From Rugamonas rivuli (lineage in GTDB: Bacteria > Pseudomonadota > Gammaproteobacteria > Burkholderiales > Burkholderiaceae_D), in contig NZ_WHUF01000006.1 of NCBI RefSeq assembly GCF_009380165.1, forward strand, positions 372,001 through 436,000: a DNA stretch of 64,000 bases, written 5' to 3'. The notes under the pieces are model-generated. The model was not told the origin of the DNA, searched no databases, and saw only the letters and a list, made by a program, of their open reading frames with translations. Made by a program: the position numbers and the translations under genes. Positions within the stretch are counted from its first letter, which is position 1. Every line of letters begins with the position of its first letter. Positions 17,306 through 24,767 of this stretch are shown piece by piece.

Positions 17306-18790
17306 ATGTTCAAGCAGATGAAAATGGAGACCCGGCTGCATGCCGGATTTGGCGCCATCGTGTTGCTGGTGGTGCTGCTGGGCGTAATCGCCTTCGCTAA
17401 GCTCAGCTCGCTTCACGAACACTGGACCGAGTTCGAGACCATCACGCTGGCGCGCAAGAACGCCGTGCTGGAGGGCGTCACCGCCCACGGCCACGCGGTG
17501 CGCCACTTCAAGAACTACATCCTGCGCGGCGGCGACAACAACGTGCAGTTCCGCGCCGACCTGGCGGCCATCGACAAGGAGATGGCCAACTACAAGGACG
17601 GCGGCGGCCTTACTCCCGACGAGCAGGCGCTGTTGAACGAGGTGCTGGCCGGCACCAAGGCCTACGCCGACAGCATGAGCAAGCTGGAAGCCATGCAGGA
17701 GAAGGGCGTGACGGCGGTGGAGATGGACAAGGCCATCAAGGGCGCCGACGAGGCCATCTCGGCCGCCTTCCGCAAGCTCCTCAAGGTCAACGACAGCGAA
17801 ACCAAGGGCGAATCGGCTGCCATGACGGAAGTGACCGATTCCGCCAAGCGCCTGATCCTGGCGATGGACGTGCTGATCGCCGTGCTCGGCTGTGTGCTGG
17901 CGGTGTGGCTGGCGCGCAGCCTGTCGGGCATCGTGCGCGAAGTGCAGGTCGTGGTCGGCAGCCTGGCCGGCGCCTCGCAGGAAGTGAGCTCGACGGCGCA
18001 GTCGCTGTCGCAGGCGTCCAGCGAACAGGCGGCGAGCGTGGAGGAAACCAGCGCGTCCATCGAGCAGATGACGGCGTCGATCGCGCAGAACACCGAGAAC
18101 GCCAAAGTCACCGACGGCATCGCCACCCAGGCGGCGGTAGACGCCGCGCGCGGCGGCGAGGTGGTCAAGGCCACGGCGGCGGCGATGAAGCAGATCGCCA
18201 GCAAGATCGGCATCATCGACGATATCGCCTACCAGACCAATCTGCTGGCGCTGAACGCGGCCATCGAGGCGGCGCGCGCGCACGAACACGGCAAGGGTTT
18301 CGCGGTGGTGGCGGCCGAGGTGCGCAAGCTGGCCGAGCGCAGCCAGGTGGCGGCGCAGGAAATCAGCAAGGTGGCGTCGGACAGCGTGGAGCTGGCCGAG
18401 CAGGCCGGCGTGATGTTCGATGCGCTGGTGCCCAACATCCGCAAGACGTCGGACCTGGTGCAGGAGATAGCGGCGGCGTCGGAAGAGCAGAGCTCCGGCG
18501 TACGGCAGATTAACAGCGCGGTGATTCAGCTGAGCCAGACCACGCAGGTCAACGCGGCCAGCTCGGAGGAGTTGGCGGCCACGTCGGAAGAGATGAGCGC
18601 CCAGGCCGAGCAGCTAGGCCAGTTGATGGCGGTGTTCAAGCAGTATGCGGTGGAGGATGCGCCGCGCGTGTCGCCGCTGCGGCGCGCGGCGGTGCTGAAG
18701 CCGGGCGCGGCCCGCGCGGCCCGCTCGCCGCGCAAACTCGATCTGGTGGCCGACGGTGCGCCGGACGAGAACAAGTTCACGCGGTTTTAA
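17306..18790 (+). CDS. Methyl-accepting chemotaxis protein, copy 4 (divergent)
   Basis: 494-residue receptor. The start is ATG 17306 (MFKQMKMETRLHAGFG) with GGAG nine bases upstream; an upstream GTG at 17234 would add 24 unlikely residues. TM1 is at about 13-33, then a four-helix-bundle sensor (about 35-185), TM2 near 186-206, and the signalling hairpin with tip YQTNLLALNAAIEAARAHE. The signalling domain belongs to the same subfamily as copies 1-3 but is clearly more divergent. It ends in DENKFTRF, again an aromatic pentapeptide-type tail. It is the last gene of the chemotaxis run, convergent with the methyltransferase-like gene two bases away. Confidence 0.94.
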   Translation: MFKQMKMETRLHAGFGAIVLLVVLLGVIAFAKLSSLHEHWTEFETITLARKNAVLEGVTAHGHAVRHFKNYILRGGDNNVQFRADLAAIDKEMANYKDGGGLTPDEQALLNEVLAGTKAYADSMSKLEAMQEKGVTAVEMDKAIKGADEAISAAFRKLLKVNDSETKGESAAMTEVTDSAKRLILAMDVLIAVLGCVLAVWLARSLSGIVREVQVVVGSLAGASQEVSSTAQSLSQASSEQAASVEETSASIEQMTASIAQNTENAKVTDGIATQAAVDAARGGEVVKATAAAMKQIASKIGIIDDIAYQTNLLALNAAIEAARAHEHGKGFAVVAAEVRKLAERSQVAAQEISKVASDSVELAEQAGVMFDALVPNIRKTSDLVQEIAAASEEQSSGVRQINSAVIQLSQTTQVNAASSEELAATSEEMSAQAEQLGQLMAVFKQYAVEDAPRVSPLRRAAVLKPGAARAARSPRKLDLVADGAPDENKFTRF

Positions 18791-18792
18791 CG

Positions 18793-19611
18793 TTACGGCT
18801 TGACGAACTTCAGCGTCATACGGTCGCTCTCGCCGATGGCCTTGTACATCTCGCGGTCCGCGTCCTTGTTGGCGTAGGTCGGCGGCAGCGCCCAGACGCC
18901 GCCTTTGTGTTCGCCGTTGTCCTTGGCGTTGGCGTTGACTTCCGACTTGTCCGCCAGCTTGAAGCCGGCCGCCTCGGCCAGGCCGATCACATACTTCTCG
19001 TGCATGTAACCGGTGCTGGCATCCTTGTCCTGCACCTTGGAGGCCGGCAGGCGGTGCTCGACCACGCCGAACACGCCGCCTTTCTTCAGGCTGGTGTAGA
19101 CGCTGCCGAACAGCGTTTTCAGGTTGTCCGGACCGGTCTCCATCCAGTTGTGGATGTTGCGGAAGGTGAGCACCATGTCGACGCTGCCGGCCGGCGCGAA
19201 CTCATACTTGCGCGGCGGCGAGAACACGCCCAGCGCCACCTTGTTGTACACCTCCGGCTTGGCGTTCAGCCGCGCCATGTAGCGCTCCGCACCCTTGCGC
19301 TCGTTGGCGTCCGGCGAGGCCAGGTCGTTGCCGGCGGCGATCAGCTTGCCGTGGTCGCGCAGGTAGGGCGCCAGGATCTCGGTGTACCAGCCGCCGCCCG
19401 GCGCCAGCTCGACCACCGTCATGGTCGGCTTGATGCCGAAGAAGCTCAGCGTTTCGTAGGGATGGCGGTAGACGTCGCGTTCGACGTTGGCCGGCGTGCG
19501 CGATGGCGCGGCGATGGCGGCCTTCAGCGCGGCGTCTTCGGCGGCGATGGCGCCGGCGGCGCTGAACAGCATGGCGGTGGTGGCCAGGGCGGCAAGTACG
19601 GTTCGTTTCAT
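18793..19611 (-). CDS. Exported class I methyltransferase-like protein
   Basis: 272 residues beginning with a clear Sec signal peptide (KRTVLAALATTAMLFSAAGAIAAE), so the mature protein is predicted to be periplasmic. The remainder looks like a SAM-dependent methyltransferase fold: VVELAPGGGWYTEILAPYL (glycine-rich motif I), SVDMVLTFRNIHNW and LKKGGVFGVVEHR. S-adenosylmethionine is not expected in the periplasm, so the substrate and even the activity are unclear. The start is ATG 19611 with AGGAGA six bases upstream; a longer reading to 19818 is not supported. It is monocistronic and divergent from the TldD operon. Confidence 0.85.
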   Translation of the reverse strand: MKRTVLAALATTAMLFSAAGAIAAEDAALKAAIAAPSRTPANVERDVYRHPYETLSFFGIKPTMTVVELAPGGGWYTEILAPYLRDHGKLIAAGNDLASPDANERKGAERYMARLNAKPEVYNKVALGVFSPPRKYEFAPAGSVDMVLTFRNIHNWMETGPDNLKTLFGSVYTSLKKGGVFGVVEHRLPASKVQDKDASTGYMHEKYVIGLAEAAGFKLADKSEVNANAKDNGEHKGGVWALPPTYANKDADREMYKAIGESDRMTLKFVKP

Positions 19612-19779
19612 GCAGAGTCTCCTGAGGGTTCGTATGTGTGGACGATGCGCGCTTGCTCGCCCTGCGCGATCATGGTCCAGGCCGGCGGACAGGTCAAGCG
19701 AATTGGGACGACGCTCCGCCGCACCGTGACGGAGCGCCGCGCACCGCTGCAGCGCAGCATTTCCATCGCCCTCCGCAAG

Positions 19780-19831
19780 CGGACACTCGCGGACACTCGC
19801 GGACAGTCCGGCGGACACTTAAACGGACACT
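19780..19831 (+). promoter_or_regulatory. Array of five CGGACACT boxes, likely enhancer (UAS) for a sigma-54 activator
   Basis: CGGACACT occurs at 19780, 19790, 19812 and 19824, and CGGACAGT at 19800, all in the same orientation with start-to-start spacings of 10, 10, 12 and 12 bp, about one helical turn each. The last box ends 50 bp before the sigma-54 element. The same core in the same orientation recurs before the ABC exporter operon at 58926-58960. Confidence 0.65.
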
Positions 19832-19881
19832 CCAGCCATGCCGTTCGCCGCAAAAGCAGCGGCTTTCAACATGATTACTCG

Positions 19882-19897
19882 TGGCACAAAATTTGCC
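19882..19897 (+). promoter_or_regulatory. Sigma-54 (RpoN) promoter of the TldD/PmbA-MoxR operon
   Basis: TGGCACAAAATTTGCC matches the -24/-12 consensus TGGCAC-N5-TTGC exactly, with correct GG-to-GC spacing. Transcription would start near 19908, about 172 bases before the first ATG. The presence of phased upstream boxes at enhancer distance supports it. Confidence 0.8.
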
Positions 19898-20079
19898 TAT
19901 CTCGTTCCTTAATCCGGCGCTAATATTGCTAAACCGGCGGAAACGGCGGCGGATATTCAGGTGTAGTGCAAAGCAACGAGCGGTAACGAAGTAGTTCCAG
20001 CTAGAAGAGCAAATAAAAAGCAGAACCCCGGGCGACCGGCCCGCAATCTAATCCTTGCTGTTACGTTTTTGGAGATACG

Positions 20080-21717
20080 ATGGAACGACGTGCATTCCTC
20101 AATGTTAGTAGTCTGGCCCTGGGCACGATGCTGCTGCCCGCCTTCGGTCGCGCAATCGCGGCGGAAGAACTGCTCAAGCCAGTCGCCCTGCAATTCAAGA
20201 AAATGCTGGCCGATACCGCGCTGACCGCGGCGACCCAGGCCGGCGCTTCCTACTGCGACGTACGCGTAGGCCGCTACCTGAACCAGTTCATCACCACCCG
20301 CGACCTGAACGTCGAGAACGTGGTCAACACGGAATCGGCCGGTGTCGGCGTGCGCGTGATCGCCGGCGGCGCCTACGGCTTCGCCGCCACCAACGACATG
20401 ACGCCGGACGGCGTCGCCAGCGCCGCGCGCCAGGCCGTCGCCATCGCCAAGGCCAACGCCAAGCTGCAGACCGAGCCGGTCATCCTGGCCCCGGTCAAGG
20501 GCGTGGGCGAAGTGGCGTGGGCCACGCCCATCGTCAAGGACTGGCGCACCGTCGCCATCAAGGAGAAGGCCGACCTGCTGATCGCCGCCAACAAGGCCGG
20601 CATGGAAGGCGGCGCCAGCTTCATGCAGTCGCTGCTGTTCCAGGTGAACCAGCAGAAGTACTTCGCCTCCACCGACGGTTCCTACATCGACCAGGACCTG
20701 CACCGCCTGTGGATGCCGGTGTTCGCCACCGCCGTCGACCAGAAGACCAACAAGTTCCGCTCGCGCCAGGGCTTGTCGTCGCCGGTCGGCATGGGCTACG
20801 AATATCTGGACGCCCGTCCGGAGCACAAGATCAAGGCGGCCGGCGGCGTGACCACGCTGTACACCAAGTCCTACGACCTGATCGAAGATGCGCGCGCGGC
20901 CGGCAAGCAGGCCAAGCAGAAGCTGACCGCCAAGTCGGTCGAGCCGGGCAAGTACGACCTGGTGCTGTCGCCGGAACACATGTGGCTGACCATCCACGAA
21001 TCCGTCGGCCACCCGACCGAGCTCGATCGCGTGCTGGGCTACGAGGCCAACTACGCCGGCACCAGCTTCGCCACGCTGGACAAATGGCAGTCGAAGAAAT
21101 TCAAGTACGGTTCGGACATGGTCAACATCGTCGCCGACAAGACCACTCCTGGCTCGCTGGCCAACGTCGGCTACGACGACGAAGGCGTCAAGTGCAAGCG
21201 CTGGGACATCATCAAGGACGGCATCCTGGTCAACTACCAGGCCACCCGCGACCAGGCCCACATCATCGGCGAGAAGGAATCGCACGGCTGCTCGTACGCG
21301 GACAACTGGAGCAGCGTGCAGTTCCAGCGCATGCCCAACGTCTCGCTGCAGGCGGGCAAGAAGAAGCTGACCCCGGACGAGATGGTCAAGGACGTCAAGA
21401 AGGGCATCTACATCGTCGGCGACGGTTCCTTCTCGATCGACCAGCAGCGCTACAACTTCCAGTTCGGCGGCCAGCTGTTCTACGAAATCAAGAACGGTAA
21501 GATCGGCGAGATGCTGGAAGACGTGGCCTATCAGTCGAATACCCAGGAGTTCTGGAATGCCTGCGCCGGTCTGTGCGACGAGCGCGATTGGCGCATGGGC
21601 GGTTCCTTCTTTGACGGCAAAGGCCAGCCTTCGCAGGTGTCGGTGGTGTCCCACGGCGCCAGCACGGCGCGCTTCAACGGCATCAACGTCATCAACACCG
21701 CACGCAAAATCGGCTAA
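20080..21717 (+). CDS. TldD-family metalloprotease subunit with Tat signal, copy 1
   Basis: 545 residues. The N-terminus reads MERRAFLNVSSLALGTMLLP and ends its signal at AIAAEE, a twin-arginine (Tat) leader with the RRxFL core. TldD in E. coli is cytoplasmic, so export is notable. The TldD fold follows, with metal-binding HESVGH at residues 306-311 (family HExxxH). TldD/TldE heterodimers degrade or process unfolded peptides such as the microcin B17 precursor. It is the first gene of a ten-gene operon, with a TTGGAG ribosome site, and is followed by its PmbA-like partner 17 bases later. It aligns without gaps to copy 2 at 23127. Confidence 0.93.
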   Translation: MERRAFLNVSSLALGTMLLPAFGRAIAAEELLKPVALQFKKMLADTALTAATQAGASYCDVRVGRYLNQFITTRDLNVENVVNTESAGVGVRVIAGGAYGFAATNDMTPDGVASAARQAVAIAKANAKLQTEPVILAPVKGVGEVAWATPIVKDWRTVAIKEKADLLIAANKAGMEGGASFMQSLLFQVNQQKYFASTDGSYIDQDLHRLWMPVFATAVDQKTNKFRSRQGLSSPVGMGYEYLDARPEHKIKAAGGVTTLYTKSYDLIEDARAAGKQAKQKLTAKSVEPGKYDLVLSPEHMWLTIHESVGHPTELDRVLGYEANYAGTSFATLDKWQSKKFKYGSDMVNIVADKTTPGSLANVGYDDEGVKCKRWDIIKDGILVNYQATRDQAHIIGEKESHGCSYADNWSSVQFQRMPNVSLQAGKKKLTPDEMVKDVKKGIYIVGDGSFSIDQQRYNFQFGGQLFYEIKNGKIGEMLEDVAYQSNTQEFWNACAGLCDERDWRMGGSFFDGKGQPSQVSVVSHGASTARFNGINVINTARKIG

Positions 21718-21734
21718 GCCCTGGAGACCACGAG

Positions 21735-23072
21735 ATGAAGAATTTGAGTCAAGACGAAGCAAAACGTATTTGCGACAAGGTGCTGTCGCTGTCGAAGGGC
21801 GACCAGTGCGAGGTGAACATCACCGGCAGCCGCAAGGGCAATATCCGCTACGCGCGCAACGCCGTGTCGACCGCCGGCTTGATCGAGGACACGCAGCTGA
21901 TCGTGTCGGTCGCCTTCGGCAAGAAGCAGGGCATCGCCACCATCAACGAGTTTGACGACAAGTCGCTGGAAAAAGCCGTGCGCCGCGCGGAAGACCTGGC
22001 CCGCCTGGCGCCGGAAAATCCGGAGTTCGTGGCCACGCCGGCCAAGCAGCAATACAAGGCCAGCGACACCTTCTCGCAGAAGACCGCCGACATCGATCCT
22101 GAATTCCGCGCCCAGGTCGCGGCCTACAGCATCGAGAACAGCAAGAAGAACAAGCTGGTGGCAGCGGGCTTCTTCAGCGACACCTCGTCCTTCACCGCCA
22201 TCGCCAACTCCAACGGCGTGTTCGGCTACCAGCAGGACACGGGCCTGGACTTCACCGTGACCGTGCGCACCGAAGACGGCCGCGGTTCGGGCTGGGTCAA
22301 GCGCAGCGTCGGCGACGTCAGCAAGTTCGACGCGCGCGAAGCGTCCAACGTGGCGATTGAAAAGGCGCTGCGCTCGGTGGACGCCAAGGCGCTGGAACCG
22401 GGCCGCTACACCGTGATCCTGGAACCGGCCGCAACCTCGGACCTGCTGGGCTATATGTTCAACGGTTTCGATGCGCGCCAGGCCGACGAAGGCCGCAGCT
22501 TCCTGTCGAAGAAGGGCGGCGGCAACCGCCTGGGCGAGAAGCTGTTCGACGAGCAGGTCAACGTCTGGACCGACCCGTGGGACAAGGATGTGGCGGTGCT
22601 GCCGTGGGACGGCCAGAACATGCTGGCCCGCGAGCGCATGGACATCATCAAGGGCGGCAAGATCGCCAACCTGGATTACTCGCGTTTCTGGGCGCAGAAG
22701 CAGGGCAAGCGCGCCGTCGGCTCGCCGGGCAACATCATCATGGCCGGCACCAACAAGTCGACCGAGGAGCTGATCGCCAATACCAAGAAGGGCGTGCTGG
22801 TTACCCGCACCTGGTACATCCGCATGGTCGATCCGCAGTCGGTGCTGCTGACCGGCTTGACGCGCGACGGCACCTTCTACATCGAGAACGGCAAGATCAA
22901 GCATCCGATCAAGAACTTCCGCTTTAACGAAAGCCCGGTGACGATGTTGAACAACATCGAGGAACTGGGCCGGCCGGAGATCCTGTCGGGTGACGAGTCG
23001 CAGTACCAGCTGCTGATACCGGCGATGCGGGTACGCGACTTCAACTTCACGTCGCTGTCCGACGCGGTTTAA
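21735..23072 (+). CDS. PmbA/TldE-family protein, copy 1
   Basis: 445 residues, normal PmbA/TldE length. It lacks the HExxxH zinc motif, as expected for the non-catalytic TldE-type subunit. Recognisable segments are NIRYARNAVSTAG near the N-terminus and the C-terminal block KGVLVTRTWYIRMVDPQS. No signal peptide is present (MKNLSQDEAKRICDKVLSL), although its TldD partner carries a Tat signal. If the pair acts outside the cytoplasm, this subunit would have to be carried across in complex. It starts 17 bases after tldD copy 1 with GGAG upstream. It is a paralogue of the gene at 24768, with identical length. Confidence 0.92.
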   Translation: MKNLSQDEAKRICDKVLSLSKGDQCEVNITGSRKGNIRYARNAVSTAGLIEDTQLIVSVAFGKKQGIATINEFDDKSLEKAVRRAEDLARLAPENPEFVATPAKQQYKASDTFSQKTADIDPEFRAQVAAYSIENSKKNKLVAAGFFSDTSSFTAIANSNGVFGYQQDTGLDFTVTVRTEDGRGSGWVKRSVGDVSKFDAREASNVAIEKALRSVDAKALEPGRYTVILEPAATSDLLGYMFNGFDARQADEGRSFLSKKGGGNRLGEKLFDEQVNVWTDPWDKDVAVLPWDGQNMLARERMDIIKGGKIANLDYSRFWAQKQGKRAVGSPGNIIMAGTNKSTEELIANTKKGVLVTRTWYIRMVDPQSVLLTGLTRDGTFYIENGKIKHPIKNFRFNESPVTMLNNIEELGRPEILSGDESQYQLLIPAMRVRDFNFTSLSDAV

Positions 23073-23081
23073 AGCACCAAG

Positions 23082-23102
23082 GGGCCGGACTAGTTCCGGC
23101 CC
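23082..23102 (+). repeat. Hairpin GGGCCGGA-N5-TCCGGCCC between the two TldD/PmbA pairs
   Basis: A perfect 8-bp inverted repeat in the 54-bp gap after pmbA copy 1, followed six bases later by ATTTTTC. It could act as a partial terminator or mRNA-processing barrier that sets the ratio of the two cassettes. It cannot fully stop the operon if the downstream genes depend on the sigma-54 promoter. Confidence 0.55.
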
Positions 23103-23126
23103 TGTTACATTTTTCAGGGAGTTAAT

Positions 23127-24764
23127 GTGGAACGACGTTCATTTCTAAAAGTTAGTGCGGCCGCCGGTGGCAGCCTGCTGATACCGGTCTTCGGCAACGC
23201 CATCGCGGCCGAAGAGCTGCTCAACCCCGTAGCCGTGCAGTTCAAGAAATCGCTGGCCGACGCCGCGATGAACGCCGCCACCAAGGCCGGCGCCAGTTAC
23301 TGCGACGTGCGCATCGGCCGCTACCTGAACCAGTTCCTCACCACGCGCGACCTGAACGTGGAAAACATCGTCAACACCGAATCCTCCGGCGTCGGCGTGC
23401 GCGTGATCGCCAACGGCGCCTACGGCTTCTGCTCGACCAACGTCATGACGCTGGATTCGGTGGCAGCCGCCGCGCGCCAGGCCGTCGCCATCGCGCGCGC
23501 CAACGCCAAGCTGCAAACCGAGCCTGTGGTGCTGGCGCCTGTCAAAGGCGTGGGCGAAGTGGCGTGGGCCACGCCGTTCAAGAAGGACTGGCGCACGGTG
23601 CCCATCAAGGAAAAGGCCGAGATGCTGATCGCCGCCAACAAGGCCGGCCTGGACGCGGGCGCCAGCTTCATGTCGTCCAACCTGTTCCAGGTGAACCAGC
23701 AGAAGTACTTCGCCTCCACCGACGGCTCCTACATCGACCAGGACATCCACCGTCTGTGGTCGCCGCTGACCGCCACCGCCGTCGACAAGGCCACCAACCG
23801 CTTCCGCACGCGCGACGGTTTGTCGTCGCCGGCCAGCATGGGCTATGAATTCTTCGATGCGAAAGAGTCCAACAAGGTCAAGGCCGCCGGCAACGTCACC
23901 ACGCTGTACAAGGGCGCTTACGATCTGATCGAGGATGCGCGCGCCGCCGGCCGCCAGGCCCGCGAAAAGCTGACCGCGAAAACCGTCGAACCGGGCAAGT
24001 ACGATCTGGTGCTGTCGCCGGAACACCTGTTCCTGACCATCCACGAATCGGTCGGCCACGCCACCGAGCTGGATCGCGTGCTGGGCTACGAGGCCAACTA
24101 CGCCGGCACCAGCTTCGCCACGCTGGACAAGTGGAAGAGCAAGAACTTCAAGTACGGTTCGGAGATGGTCAACATCGTCGCCGACAAGACCACCCCGGGC
24201 TCGCTGGGCTGCGTGGGCTACGACGACGAAGGCGTGGCCTCCAAGCGCTGGGACCTGATCCGCAACGGCATCCTGGTCAACTACCAGGCCACGCGCGACC
24301 AGGCGGCCATCATCGGCGAGAAGGAATCGCACGGCTGCTCCTACGCGGACAGCTGGAGCAGCGTGCAGTTCCAGCGCATGCCCAACGTGTCGCTGGAAGC
24401 GGGCAAGAAGCCGCTGACGCCGGACGATATGGTCAAGGACATCAAGAAGGGCATCTACATCCTGGGCCGCGGCTCGTACTCGATCGACCAGCAGCGCTAC
24501 AACTTCCAGTTCGGCGGCCAGCTGTACTTCGAGATCAAGAACGGCAAGATCACCAACCAGCTGGAGGACGTGGCTTACCAGTCCAACACGCAGGAATTCT
24601 GGAACGCCTGCTCTGCGCTGTGCGATGAACGCGACTGGCGCATGGGCGGCTCCTTCTTCGATGGCAAGGGCCAGCCTTCGCAGGTCAGCGCCGTGTCGCA
24701 CGGTTCGCCGACCACGCGCTTCAACGGCATCAGCGTCATCAACACCGCTCGCAAGATAGGATAA
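23127..24764 (+). CDS. TldD-family metalloprotease subunit with Tat signal, copy 2
   Basis: 545 residues starting at GTG 23127 with AGGGAG upstream. The N-terminus MERRSFLKVSAAAGGSLLIP is an even better Tat leader (RRSFLK) than copy 1, with probable cleavage near AIAAEE. The metal site HESVGH is at 306-311. The alignment with copy 1 is gapless and by eye most residues are identical, with changes spread along the length and no motif lost. Both copies therefore look functional. Its PmbA partner starts three bases after the stop. Confidence 0.93.
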   Translation: MERRSFLKVSAAAGGSLLIPVFGNAIAAEELLNPVAVQFKKSLADAAMNAATKAGASYCDVRIGRYLNQFLTTRDLNVENIVNTESSGVGVRVIANGAYGFCSTNVMTLDSVAAAARQAVAIARANAKLQTEPVVLAPVKGVGEVAWATPFKKDWRTVPIKEKAEMLIAANKAGLDAGASFMSSNLFQVNQQKYFASTDGSYIDQDIHRLWSPLTATAVDKATNRFRTRDGLSSPASMGYEFFDAKESNKVKAAGNVTTLYKGAYDLIEDARAAGRQAREKLTAKTVEPGKYDLVLSPEHLFLTIHESVGHATELDRVLGYEANYAGTSFATLDKWKSKNFKYGSEMVNIVADKTTPGSLGCVGYDDEGVASKRWDLIRNGILVNYQATRDQAAIIGEKESHGCSYADSWSSVQFQRMPNVSLEAGKKPLTPDDMVKDIKKGIYILGRGSYSIDQQRYNFQFGGQLYFEIKNGKITNQLEDVAYQSNTQEFWNACSALCDERDWRMGGSFFDGKGQPSQVSAVSHGSPTTRFNGISVINTARKIG

Positions 24765-24767
24765 ACA

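Larger units (their letters stand above)
19612..20079. other. 468-bp divergent regulatory region between the methyltransferase-like gene and the TldD operon
   Basis: No gene is supported here. It holds, left to right: the leader of the minus-strand gene, an isolated CGGACAGG (19686-19693), a tandem array of CGGACACT boxes (19780-19831), a sigma-54 promoter (19882-19897), and a leader of about 170 bases to the first tldD ATG. The leader contains a small hairpin (CGGGC/GCCCG, around 20028-20042) and a TTGGAG ribosome site. Confidence 0.7.

Noticed and set aside
19780..19831. CGGACACT array as a small CRISPR.
   Set aside because: Repeats are only 8-9 bp with 2-4 bp between them, there are no unique spacers and no cas genes; enhancer boxes explain it better.
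19837..19911. A 24-codon frame in the TldD regulatory region.
   Set aside because: It overlaps the sigma-54 promoter and the expected transcription start, has no ribosome site and resembles no known peptide.
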